A stretch of DNA of 31,249 bases from Pseudomonadota bacterium. Lineage in GTDB: Bacteria; Pseudomonadota; Gammaproteobacteria; Burkholderiales; Burkholderiaceae_B. Location: assembly GCA_023427085.1 (NCBI GenBank), contig JAEZBO010000139.1:1-31249 (forward strand). Reading direction: 5' to 3'. Positions within the stretch are counted from its first letter, which is position 1, and each line of letters starts with the position of its first letter. Under the pieces are notes generated by a model. That model did not search any database and was not told the origin of the DNA. It saw nothing but the letters and a program-made list of their open reading frames with translations. The position numbers were made by a program, and so were the translations under genes. Of this stretch, positions 8,455-15,961 are shown piece by piece.

Positions 8455-9099
8455 TCACCCCGCCTTGCGGAACGTGAAGTTGATCCGTTGCTCGCCCAAC
8501 AGCGGATGCGGCGCGCCGCTGGGCGCCATCACGCCGTGATACCGCAGCCGGTCGCTGCCGCCCCACACCACCACGTCGCCGTGATGCAGGGTCACGCGTG
8601 CGCTCTTGTCGCTGCGTTGCAGACCGCCGAACAGAAACACCGCGCTCATGCCCAGTGACACCGAGACCACCGGCGCATCGAAATCCGTTTCGTTGCGGTC
8701 CTGATGCAGCGACATCTTTGCTTTCGGACCATAGCGATTGATCAGGCAGGCATCGGGATCGAAGCCCTGGTAGCCCGCCTGATCCGCCGCCGCGCGGGCG
8801 AACTGGCGCCACGCGGCAGGCATCGCCGGCCAGGGCTGGCCGCTGTCGGGATCGATACGGCTATAGCGATAGCCTCGGCGGTCGGACATCCAGCCCAGCT
8901 CGCCGCAATTGCTCAGCGCCGCCGACATCCGGAAGCCGCCCGGTGTCACCATCTGCCGGAACGGCGCCCGCGCGATGATGGCGTCGAGCTCGGGCAGCAA
9001 GACCTGCAGTTGCGGCAACGCCAGCCCGCGCAACAGCCATGAACACGGGCCCAACGGCAGCCGTGCGTCGGGGTCCGCTTCGAACAGGTCCAGGCTCAT
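8455..9099 (-). CDS. alkB: AlkB: Fe(II)/2-oxoglutarate-dependent DNA/RNA demethylase
   Basis: A 214-residue enzyme, nearly the same length as E. coli AlkB (216). It removes methyl groups from 1-methyladenine and 3-methylcytosine by oxidation, releasing formaldehyde. The iron site is His132, Asp134 and His188, with 2-oxoglutarate-binding Arg205 and Arg211 in RINFTFR. These positions are each one residue off the E. coli numbers. The conserved LINRYGPKAKMSLHQD stretch is present. It lies upstream of ada on the same strand with a 176-bp gap, so ada probably also has its own promoter. Both act in the adaptive response to alkylating agents. I saw no Ada box directly upstream of alkB. Confidence 0.95.
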   Translation of the reverse strand: MSLDLFEADPDARLPLGPCSWLLRGLALPQLQVLLPELDAIIARAPFRQMVTPGGFRMSAALSNCGELGWMSDRRGYRYSRIDPDSGQPWPAMPAAWRQFARAAADQAGYQGFDPDACLINRYGPKAKMSLHQDRNETDFDAPVVSVSLGMSAVFLFGGLQRSDKSARVTLHHGDVVVWGGSDRLRYHGVMAPSGAPHPLLGEQRINFTFRKAG

Positions 9100-9151
9100 C
9101 GGTCGCTCGTCGCTGAATCGCCCGCGTCGCCATCAAGCGACGCGCGCTGCG

Positions 9152-10105
9152 TCATTGGCGTGGCGAGTTGCCGCCCGGCAGGTCGCTGCCCGGCTGATCG
9201 CTGCCCAGCCGTTCCGCCTGGGCCGTGCCGCCCGCGGTTGCCGGGCCGCCCACGCCGCCGTCATGCCGCTCGGCCATCGCCTCGCCCTGACGGATGATAC
9301 GCTCGGCCACCCAGTCGGCGTTGAAGCGGCAGCGATTCTGCGGAAACAGCATCACCACCGTCGAGCCGAGCAGGAAGCGGCCCATCTCTTCGCCCTTGCC
9401 GATGCGGATGTCCTGATCGGTATACGACCACTCCTTGAGCTTGCCGCTGCGCGCGGCGTTGACCACGCCGTGCCAGGTCGTCGCGATGCTGCCGACGATG
9501 GTCGCGCCGACCAGCACCATCGCGAACGTGCCCTGCGCCGAGTCGAAGATGCAGACCACCCGTTCGTTGCGCGCGAACAGCCGGTCGACGCCGCGCGCGG
9601 TGACCGGGTTGACCGAAAACAGGTCCCCCGGCACGTGGATCATCCGCCGCAGGCGGCCCTCACAGGGCATGTGCACGCGATGGTAGTCGCGCGGGCTCAG
9701 GTACAGCGTGGCGAACAGGCCATCGCGAAAATGCGCCGCCAGTTCGGCATCGCCGCCGAGCAAGGCGGTCGCCGTATAGCTGCGGCCCTTGGCCTGGAAG
9801 ATCTGGTCGGCATCGATGCGGCCCAGCTGGCTGACCGCGCCGTCGACCGGGCTGACGATCTCGGCGCTCGAGATCGGCCGCGCATCCGGCCTCAGGCTGC
9901 GCGTGAAGAACTCGTTGAACGACGCATAGCTTTCGATATCGGGATTGAGCGCCTCGCCCATGTCGACGTCGTAGCGGCGCACGAAGTCGCGCACCAGGCG
10001 CGTGGTCCAGGGTCCACCCTTCCAGTGGGCGATCCGGCCCGCCAGCAGCGTCAGGGCCTGCTTGGGCAGAAGATATTGATGCAGTACCGCGTAACGATCG
10101 TTCAT
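9152..10105 (-). CDS. psd: Phosphatidylserine decarboxylase proenzyme
   Basis: A 317-residue membrane-associated proenzyme that makes phosphatidylethanolamine from phosphatidylserine. The self-cleavage motif LGST is at 246-249. Cleavage between Gly247 and Ser248 would give the beta chain and the pyruvoyl-bearing alpha chain. The cleavage triad is visible as Asp88 (SPVDG), His145 (YHRVHMP) and Ser248. After about residue 280 the protein carries an extra tail of some 37 residues rich in Gly, Ala, Ser and Pro that is not part of the enzyme core. The start gives the usual MNDRYAVLHQYLLPKQ beginning, although no good ribosome site precedes it. The alkB start lies 52 bp downstream of the stop. Confidence 0.95.
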   Translation of the reverse strand: MNDRYAVLHQYLLPKQALTLLAGRIAHWKGGPWTTRLVRDFVRRYDVDMGEALNPDIESYASFNEFFTRSLRPDARPISSAEIVSPVDGAVSQLGRIDADQIFQAKGRSYTATALLGGDAELAAHFRDGLFATLYLSPRDYHRVHMPCEGRLRRMIHVPGDLFSVNPVTARGVDRLFARNERVVCIFDSAQGTFAMVLVGATIVGSIATTWHGVVNAARSGKLKEWSYTDQDIRIGKGEEMGRFLLGSTVVMLFPQNRCRFNADWVAERIIRQGEAMAERHDGGVGGPATAGGTAQAERLGSDQPGSDLPGGNSPRQ

Positions 10106-10223
10106 ACGTAGAAGTTTCGGCCTTTGTCGTTGTTGTGGTGGTGAGGCCGCGCGTGCGCTGACGGGGTCCGTCCGAACGGGGTCCGACCATCGGTTGTCCG
10201 TCAGCCCATGTTATCAAGTTTGC

Positions 10224-11111
10224 TCAGGGCGCGAGACTATACGGCAAGGGATCGTGCAGCAGGAATGCCAGCGCCTGTGCGCAGGGCGCCGACACCTTCA
10301 GGCTCAGCAGCGCATCGGCACGCGTGCGGCCCAGGTTCACCGCGGCGACCGGCAGGCCCTGCGCCGCGGCGCTGCGCACGTGCCGGTAGCCCGAGTGCAC
10401 CATCAGCGACGAGCCGACCACCAGCATCGCGTCGGCATCGGCCAGCGCCTGCGCCACCAGCACGCCACGTTCGGGCGGCACCGCTTCGCCGAAGAACACC
10501 ACGTCCGGCTTGAGGATGCCGCCGCAGACCGGACAGGCCGGCACCGAAAAGGTCGAAAAATCCTCGCCATCCAGATCGGCATCGCCATCGGGCGCATCGT
10601 CGGCATCCAGATGCTGCCAGCGCGGGTTGCGCGCCAGCAGCTTCATCTGCATCGCGGCGCGCGGCTCGCGGTAATCGCATTGCAGGCAGCGCACCTGGTC
10701 GAGCCGGCCGTGCAGGTCGACGACCTCGCGGCTGCCGGCCGCCTGATGCAGGCCGTCGACGTTCTGCGTCACCAGCAGCCTGACCCGCCCCAGTGCCTCG
10801 AGCCGCGCCAAGGCGCGATGCGCATCGTTGGGGCGCACGCTGCCAAAGCGCCGCCAGCCCACCATGCCACGCGCCCAATAGCGCGCCCGCGCCAGGTCGC
10901 TGGCCAGGAAGGCCTGGAAGGTCATCGGCGGGCTGCGTTTCCATTGCCCGTCGCCATCGCGATAGTCGGGAATGCCGGAATCGGTGCTGACGCCGGCGCC
11001 GGTCAGGACGAACAGCCGGCGATGACGGGCCAGGAAGTCGCCCAGTGCGGCGTCGGCCGCTGGCGGGACGGCGAGATCCCCATCATCGGGGGACAGGCTC
11101 AGGTCGGACAT
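10224..11111 (-). CDS. NAD-dependent protein deacylase, Sir2 family (SIRT4-like class II)
   Basis: A 295-residue sirtuin that uses NAD+ to remove acyl groups from lysines. The motifs are GAGVSTDSGIPDYRD at 38-52 for NAD binding, QNVDGLH at 116-122, catalytic His134 in DLHG, and zinc ligands Cys142, Cys145, Cys193 and Cys196. KPDVVFFGE lies at 201-209, and VVGSSL starts at about 231. The GxGxST/PDYRD form and an acidic stretch between the two zinc cysteine pairs fit the SIRT4-like bacterial class rather than CobB. The target proteins are unknown. It lies 118 bp upstream of psd on the same strand. The start is the first ATG giving a full NAD-binding region; the ribosome site is weak. Confidence 0.92.
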   Translation of the reverse strand: MSDLSLSPDDGDLAVPPAADAALGDFLARHRRLFVLTGAGVSTDSGIPDYRDGDGQWKRSPPMTFQAFLASDLARARYWARGMVGWRRFGSVRPNDAHRALARLEALGRVRLLVTQNVDGLHQAAGSREVVDLHGRLDQVRCLQCDYREPRAAMQMKLLARNPRWQHLDADDAPDGDADLDGEDFSTFSVPACPVCGGILKPDVVFFGEAVPPERGVLVAQALADADAMLVVGSSLMVHSGYRHVRSAAAQGLPVAAVNLGRTRADALLSLKVSAPCAQALAFLLHDPLPYSLAP

Positions 11112-11381
11112 GGGAATCGGCTACGCCAAAATTCGATGCTTTCGAGCATACCCGCCAGCTGGCGATCGGGGCGAAACCAGGCGAAACCTGCCGCTAGCGC
11201 CTGTGGACGCCCCCCGTGCGGGCGTCTGTGCAGAAGCTGTGGAGCGCAGGTGGCGAACTCGGCCTCTTAACGGTCGGCGCGGATGTTGCCCACATTCGTG
11301 CCCAGCGCAGAACAGGCTTCATCAACAAGCAAAAAGTCGTCCAAGTCGTTGAAGGGACAACTGAATTCCGACTTTGCCACC

Positions 11382-11403
11382 TTATCCACAGGCCTTATCC
11401 ATC
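11382..11403 (+). repeat. DnaA-box pair, copy 1 (TTATCCACA + TTATCCATC)
   Basis: Exact DnaA consensus box TTATCCACA at 11382-11390, followed after four bases by TTATCCATC at 11395-11403, then an AT-rich stretch with TTTTATATAAAG. The same arrangement recurs about 612 bp to the right. DnaA binding is inferred from the 9-mer only. Confidence 0.5.
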
Positions 11404-11811
11404 ATTAGCTTTTATATAAAGAAGAAAGAAAGGAAGAACTGCCCGGCGGCGCTGCGCGCGCGCCAACGATCGGGGCAGCAGGTGGCATCGATTCGAACCG
11501 CGGACAAGCCTTGATTGCGCGCCTGTGCTGGTTCGCCCTGCTGGCCGCGCGTCTTCAACGGCGGCAGGCCGGTGGCTCGGGCGCGCCACCGCAACCGGCG
11601 AACCGCAATAACCAGGCTTGCCGCCACTTAGCCATCGGCCGATACGACCCGATTGCAGGCCCTCAGACGCCCTACCAGCCGTTTTTGGCGGTTTTTCATC
11701 CCCCAGCCGCAGTGAGGGGCTCAACGGCTCGCACAGCGCGTCTGAGCGAATGTCACCCACGCACCGACGTAGGCAACGCCCCTACAATCCGCACGAGTTG
11801 CCGAACCGGCC

Positions 11812-11820
11812 TGTGGATAA
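11812..11820 (-). promoter_or_regulatory. DnaA-box 9-mer
   Basis: TGTGGATAA on the plus strand, the exact complement of TTATCCACA. It lies between the two repeated box pairs in the region before bctD. Confidence 0.45.
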
Positions 11821-11993
11821 GCACTATGGCGCGCAGGTGTTGAGAATCTGTGCAGCGTATCTGGACAAACCCCGGCAACATGGACCCTGCAAAGAGTTGT
11901 TCAACCGGGTCCCCATCGGCAAACAGGGTTTGCGCACAACCGAAAAATGGATTCAAGTGGATGATTCGACAGCCGATTCTCACCTTGCTCGAC

Positions 11994-12018
11994 TTATCCA
12001 CAGGGCATCTTATCCATC
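11994..12018 (+). repeat. DnaA-box pair, copy 2 (TTATCCACA + TTATCCATC)
   Basis: Exact box at 11994-12002 and TTATCCATC at 12010-12018, here seven bases apart, followed by an AT-rich stretch reaching 12043. It closely resembles copy 1, including the shared CAGG after the first box and ATCA(T/G)TAG after the second. The pair ends 78 bp before the bctD start and could overlap the bctDE promoter. Confidence 0.5.
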
Positions 12019-12095
12019 AGTAGTTGTATTTAGAACTAATTAATGAACAACAACTTGCTGCGCTCAGCCAGCCTTTCGCGGCCCCTGCCCTGACC

Positions 12096-12785
12096 ATGCG
12101 TATCCTGCTTGTCGAAGACGAACCCGAACTGGCCCGCTGGCTGTCGCGGGCGCTGGCCCGCCAGGCCGGCTACATCGTCGAATGGGCCGACGACGGCCTG
12201 CTGGCCGAACGGCGGTTGCGGATCGAGGAATTCGATGCCGTCATCCTCGACCTGGGCCTGCCCGGCATGAACGGCCAGACCTTGCTGGGCAAGATGCGTG
12301 CTCGCGACGACCGCACGCCGGTGCTGGTACTGACCGCGCGCGACTCGCTGGCCAACCGCGTCGATACCTTGCACCTGGGCGCCGATGATTTCCTGCCCAA
12401 GCCCTTCCGTGTCGAAGAGCTCGAAGCCAGGCTGGTGGCGCTGGTGCGGCGCAGCCGCGGCCGCGATCATCCGCGCCTCAGTTGCGGCAGCCTGGCGCTC
12501 GATACCGCCAGCCAGCGCTTCACCGTCAATGGCTCGCCGCTGGCGCTGTCGCCGCGCGAACACGCGGCGCTGCGGGTGTTCATCCAGAAAAGCGGCGAAC
12601 CGGTCTCCAAGCAGCAGGTGCTCGAACGGGTCTTCTCCGATGACAAGGAGGTCAACCAGGAGGCCGTCGAGGTGCTGGTGCACCGGCTGCGCAAGAAACT
12701 GGCCGATACCGACGTGCAGCTGGTGACGCTGCGCGGCCTGGGGTATTGCCTCGAACAGGCGGGCGGCGATGGCCAAGACGCCTAG
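12096..12785 (+). CDS. bctD: Response regulator of the tricarboxylate transporter system, OmpR type
   Basis: A 229-residue regulator with a receiver domain (1-115) and a winged-helix DNA-binding domain (about 130-222). Phosphorylation should occur on Asp52 (ILDLGLPG). The acidic pocket is Glu7/Asp8, with Thr80 and Lys102 (LPKPF) completing the switch. The beginning MRILLVEDEPELARWL resembles TctD. The kinase gene overlaps its last 17 bp, and the transporter genes follow, so this is probably the BctD partner of BctE that controls bctCBA in response to citrate-like acids. The start is the ATG at 12096; a TTG at 12024 would add 24 unrelated residues. No strong ribosome site is seen. The exact symbol rests on gene order. 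Confidence 0.88.
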   Translation: MRILLVEDEPELARWLSRALARQAGYIVEWADDGLLAERRLRIEEFDAVILDLGLPGMNGQTLLGKMRARDDRTPVLVLTARDSLANRVDTLHLGADDFLPKPFRVEELEARLVALVRRSRGRDHPRLSCGSLALDTASQRFTVNGSPLALSPREHAALRVFIQKSGEPVSKQQVLERVFSDDKEVNQEAVEVLVHRLRKKLADTDVQLVTLRGLGYCLEQAGGDGQDA

Positions 12786-14184
12786 CGCGCGCCTGCACAG
12801 CCTGAAAGCCACCTTGCTGTGGTGGCTGGTGCCCACGCTGGTCATCATCATGATCGGCGCGCTGTGGTTCTCCAATCGCATGCTTAAAGAGCAGGTCGAC
12901 ATCGCCTACGACCGCTCGCTGGCCGGCGCGCTGCGCGCCATCGACCTGAACATATCCACAGCCAGCGGTGGATTGTCGATGGAACAGCCCTACCTGATGC
13001 TCGAGTTCTTCGAACTCACCGCCAACGGCACCGTGTACTACCGCGTCGCCACCGAGGACGGGCTGGCCGAGATCGGCAGCCCCGGCCTGCCCATGCCCGG
13101 CTACCCGTTGCGCGACGGCGAGCAGGCCTTCTACCAGGCCACCTACCAGGGCGCGCCGGTGCGGGTCGCCACGCTGATCCGGCCGATGGACCCGCCGCTG
13201 GCGGGCGGCGAGCACGGCAGGCTGGTGGTGCAGGTGGCCGAAAGCCTCGAATCGCGCCAGGTGTTCATCAACGCCGTGCTGCGCCGGTCGATCGAGCGCG
13301 ACCTGGCCGGCATCGTCATCAGCGTGCTGCTGCTGGTATGCGGCGTGGTCATCGCGCTGCGGCCACTGGGACGGCTGCGCGAAGAGCTCGAAGGCCGCAA
13401 GGCCGACGATCTGAGGCCCATAGAGGCCGGTGAGCTGCCGTCCGAGGTCCGACCCCTGGTGCTGGCCCTCAATCGCCATGTCGAGCGCCACGAGGCCCAG
13501 GCGCAGGCACAGCGGCAGTTCCTCGACGACGCCTCGCACCAGCTGCGCACGCCGCTGTCGGTGCTGCGCATGCAGGTCGACTACGCCTTGCGTGAATCCG
13601 ACCCGGCCGAGATGCGCGCGGCGCTGTCGGCGATGCAGGACGGCCTGGACCGCGCCGAACGCATGACCAACCAGATGCTGGCGCTGGCGCGCGCCCGCGA
13701 CGCCGGCGTGATGCGCCATGCCTTGATCTTCGAGACCGTCGACATGACGGCATTGGCCCACGACGTGCTGCGCACGCTGTTGCCGGCCGCGCGCGTCAAG
13801 CGGCTCGATTACGGCATGGAGGCCGACAGCCAGGCGTGCTGGGTCGACGGCGTCGAATGGCTGCTGCGCGAAGCACTGAGCAACCTTGTGGATAACGCCA
13901 TCCGTTACACCCCCGAAGGCGGCACCGTCACGCTGCGGATCAGCGCGCTGGGGCAGTCGTGCCGGGTCGAGGTGATCGACGCCGGGCCCGGCATGTCGGC
14001 CGAGGACATCGCCCGCGCGGGCGTGCGTTTCCGCCGCGGACAGGCCGGCAAGAATCGTCCCGGGGCCGGCCTGGGGTTGGCGATCGTGCGCACGATTTCC
14101 GACCTGCATCACGCCGATCTGCGGCTGCAGCCGGTGGCGCACGGACCTGGATTGCATGTCCTGTGGATATTTCCGCCGGCCTGA
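12769..14184 (+). CDS. bctE: Sensor histidine kinase of the tricarboxylate transporter system
   Basis: A 471-residue inner-membrane kinase. Membrane segments lie at about 15-36 and 180-198 and flank a periplasmic sensor domain of about 140 residues. The phosphorylated His257 is in ASHQLRTPLS. The N-box is Asn372-Asn376 (NLVDN), the G1 box is DAGPG (404-408), and the G2 box is GAGLGLA at 432-438. It overlaps bctD by 17 bp, so the two are co-translated. In the known Bordetella system the periplasmic binding protein BctC contacts this kinase to signal ligand. Whether that holds here is inferred from the conserved gene cluster. An exact DnaA-box 9-mer inside the N-box codons (13887-13895) is probably coincidental. 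Confidence 0.9.
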   Translation: MAKTPSARLHSLKATLLWWLVPTLVIIMIGALWFSNRMLKEQVDIAYDRSLAGALRAIDLNISTASGGLSMEQPYLMLEFFELTANGTVYYRVATEDGLAEIGSPGLPMPGYPLRDGEQAFYQATYQGAPVRVATLIRPMDPPLAGGEHGRLVVQVAESLESRQVFINAVLRRSIERDLAGIVISVLLLVCGVVIALRPLGRLREELEGRKADDLRPIEAGELPSEVRPLVLALNRHVERHEAQAQAQRQFLDDASHQLRTPLSVLRMQVDYALRESDPAEMRAALSAMQDGLDRAERMTNQMLALARARDAGVMRHALIFETVDMTALAHDVLRTLLPAARVKRLDYGMEADSQACWVDGVEWLLREALSNLVDNAIRYTPEGGTVTLRISALGQSCRVEVIDAGPGMSAEDIARAGVRFRRGQAGKNRPGAGLGLAIVRTISDLHHADLRLQPVAHGPGLHVLWIFPPA

Positions 14185-14274
14185 GTTCGGTTTGCGCTGA
14201 CACGAGTGCTGCGAGCGGTGTGTTGCGCGGCACGCCCGCCGGTCACCGGCGCTGGGGTTATCCCTTAAGCATGC

Positions 14275-14288
14275 AAAAAAAGGGGGGG
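14275..14288 (+). repeat. A7G7 homopolymer tract upstream of bctC
   Basis: Seven A (14275-14281) directly followed by seven G (14282-14288), 97 bp before the bctC start. It lies in the 201-bp gap between bctE and bctC, which must hold any promoter of the transporter genes. A CGCCGG-TCA-CCGGCG hairpin lies just upstream at 14237-14251. Runs like this can slip during replication. Confidence 0.8.
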
Positions 14289-14385
14289 TTGAAAGGGTCT
14301 GGAAAGGTGCGCTTTCGTAATGTCTGTCGCTTGGGCCGTCCGACTGTCGCAGCCGGACCCAGATCAGAACAACCAGGAGACAACC

Positions 14386-15393
14386 ATGCGACCCCTTCCG
14401 CTTTCATCCTTCCGTTCGTTGCTGGGCCGCGCCACGCTGGTCACGGCCGCTGCCGCTTGCGCGGCGCCCGTGGCGCTGGCTGAGCCTTCGCGTCCCGAAT
14501 GCGTGGCGCCGGCGCAACCCGGCGGCGGTTTCGACCTGACCTGCCGTCTGGCGCAGTCCGCGCTGAAAGGTTCGGGCGCGCTCAAGAGCCCGTTGCGCAT
14601 CGTCTACATGCCTGGCGGCATCGGTGCGGTGGCCTACAACAACATCGTCGCCCAGCGCCCTGCCGAAGCCGGCACCATCGTGGCGTTCTCGGGTGGTTCG
14701 CTGCTGAACCTGGCGCAGGGCAAGTTCGGCCGCTATAACGTCGACGACGTGCGCTGGCTGGCCGCCGTCGGCACCGACTATGGCGTGGCCGTGGTGCGCG
14801 ACGATTCGCCGCACAAGGATCTCAAGAGCCTGATGGAAGCCTTCAAGCAGGATCCCACCAAGATCGTGCTGGGCGCCGGCGGCTCGGTCGGCAGCCAGGA
14901 CTGGATGAAGGCCGCGCTGACCGCACGCGCCGCCGACGTCGACTACAAGAAGATGCGTTTCGTCGCCTTCGAAGGCGGCGGCGAGGCCATTACCGCGCTG
15001 CGCGGCGGCCACATCCAGGCCTACATGGGCGACGCGGCCGAAGCCATGACCATGCTCGAGGGCGGCGCGCCGATCCGGGTGCTGGCGGTCTACAACAAGG
15101 AACGCCTGCCCGGCAAGCTGGCCAACGTGCCGACCGCCGCCGAACAGGGCTACGACATCGAATGGCCGATCATCCGCGGCTACTACGTCGGTCCCAAGGT
15201 CTCCGACCAGGACTACCAGTGGTGGGTCGAGGCCTTCCAGAAGGCGATGGCCGATCCCGGCTTCGCCAAGCTGCAGCAACAGCAGGGCCTGTTCCCGCTG
15301 AACATGGTCGGCGCCGAGCTCGACAGCTATGTCAAGCAGCGCGTCAAGGACTACGCCAAGCAGGCCGAAGAGTTCGGCCTGATCAAGAAGTAG
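14386..15393 (+). CDS. bctC: Tripartite tricarboxylate transporter periplasmic binding protein
   Basis: A 335-residue binding protein of the TctC/BctC (Bug) family. A signal peptide with a positively charged start and alanine-rich core ends at ALA-EP, about residue 32. The mature protein opens with ECVAPAQPGGGFDLTCRL, where the PGGGFD loop is the family's carboxylate-binding signature. Two cysteines, Cys39 and Cys53, flank that loop and could form a disulfide. The C-terminus (about 250-330) has the usual Bug-type closing helices. AGGAG precedes the start. It should deliver citrate or a similar acid to BctA/BctB, and in Bordetella the homologue also signals to the BctE kinase. The Bug family is large, but the linkage to bctB and bctA makes this assignment firm. 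Confidence 0.9.
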   Translation: MRPLPLSSFRSLLGRATLVTAAAACAAPVALAEPSRPECVAPAQPGGGFDLTCRLAQSALKGSGALKSPLRIVYMPGGIGAVAYNNIVAQRPAEAGTIVAFSGGSLLNLAQGKFGRYNVDDVRWLAAVGTDYGVAVVRDDSPHKDLKSLMEAFKQDPTKIVLGAGGSVGSQDWMKAALTARAADVDYKKMRFVAFEGGGEAITALRGGHIQAYMGDAAEAMTMLEGGAPIRVLAVYNKERLPGKLANVPTAAEQGYDIEWPIIRGYYVGPKVSDQDYQWWVEAFQKAMADPGFAKLQQQQGLFPLNMVGAELDSYVKQRVKDYAKQAEEFGLIKK

Positions 15394-15408
15394 ATCGGCA
15401 CTGAGGCG

Positions 15409-15464
15409 CCGGGGGCATCCCCGCCCCCGGGCTCCGGCCGCCCGCGCGCGCCGCCCTTGGCGGC
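15409..15464 (+). promoter_or_regulatory. GC-rich hairpins between bctC and bctB
   Basis: Two stem-loops lie in the 124-bp gap: CCGGGGGC/GCCCCCGG with loop ATCCCC (15409-15430), and GCCGCC/GGCGGC with loop CTT (15450-15464). Neither has a T-run, so they are unlikely to be full terminators. They could stabilise the upstream bctC message or reduce read-through, making binding protein more abundant than membrane subunits. That role is inference. Confidence 0.55.
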
Positions 15465-15517
15465 GCCGCCGGGCCGGGGCCGCGCCTGGCTACACCACTT
15501 ACCACGACGAGGGTGCC

Positions 15518-15961
15518 ATGGCACTTAACGATAGATCGCTGGGCATCGCCGCATTGCTGCTGGCGGCGTTCCTGACCTGGTTCGGCTACGACCTCGAGGC
15601 GCCGTTCGCCTACGAGCCGGTCGGCCCACGCGCGTTTCCGCTGCTGATCGCATTCATCATCGCGCTGTGCGGCCTGCGGCTGGTCATCAAGGGCGGCAAC
15701 GACGCCGAGCCGAACCCGCCCGGTGCCAACGCACGCATTTCGCTGATGGTCGCCATCGTGGCCGGCTACGCGCTGCTGTTCCAGTGGCTGGGCTTCGTCA
15801 TCGCCACCACGCTGATGACCGTGCTGGTCGGGCGCCTGTTCGCCGGCAGCTGGGTCAAGGCCGGTATCGGCGGTATCGCCATGGGTCTGGGTTTCTTCCT
15901 GCTGTTCGACCGCGTCCTGGACGTCGTGTTGCCCACCGGTCTGCTCGGAGCGCTGCTATGA
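15518..15961 (+). CDS. bctB: Tripartite tricarboxylate transporter small membrane subunit
   Basis: A 147-residue membrane protein of the TctB family, with four hydrophobic segments: about 8-24, 42-60, 74-105 (possibly two joined) and 112-130. The PVGPRAFPLLIA stretch after the first segment is typical of TctB. It pairs with the large subunit to form the membrane part of the transporter. The start has GAGGG upstream. Its stop overlaps the bctA start in ATGA. Confidence 0.9.
   Translation: MALNDRSLGIAALLLAAFLTWFGYDLEAPFAYEPVGPRAFPLLIAFIIALCGLRLVIKGGNDAEPNPPGANARISLMVAIVAGYALLFQWLGFVIATTLMTVLVGRLFAGSWVKAGIGGIAMGLGFFLLFDRVLDVVLPTGLLGALL

Larger units (their letters stand above)
11112..12095. other. 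Gene-free region of about 1 kb with DnaA-box-like repeats
   Basis: No reading frame here has family similarity or coding-like composition; the longest candidates are shadow frames. The stretch separates the divergent sirtuin and bctD genes, so it must hold their promoters, though none is obvious. It contains three exact DnaA-box 9-mers, two of them in a repeated arrangement, and an AT-rich purine run at about 11404-11432 directly after the first pair. C slightly exceeds G in 11641-11820 (64 C against 48 G by hand count). A small perfect hairpin ATGCT-TTCG-AGCAT lies at 11136-11149, just upstream of the sirtuin start. Confidence 0.7.

Noticed and set aside
12024..12095. TTG start extending the response regulator by 24 residues
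   Set aside because: The added residues do not resemble receiver domains, and the ATG at 12096 gives the standard MRILLVEDE start.
13887..13895. Exact DnaA box inside bctE
   Set aside because: The bases encode the conserved N-box residues Leu-Val-Asp-Asn, so coding constraint explains them better than DnaA binding.
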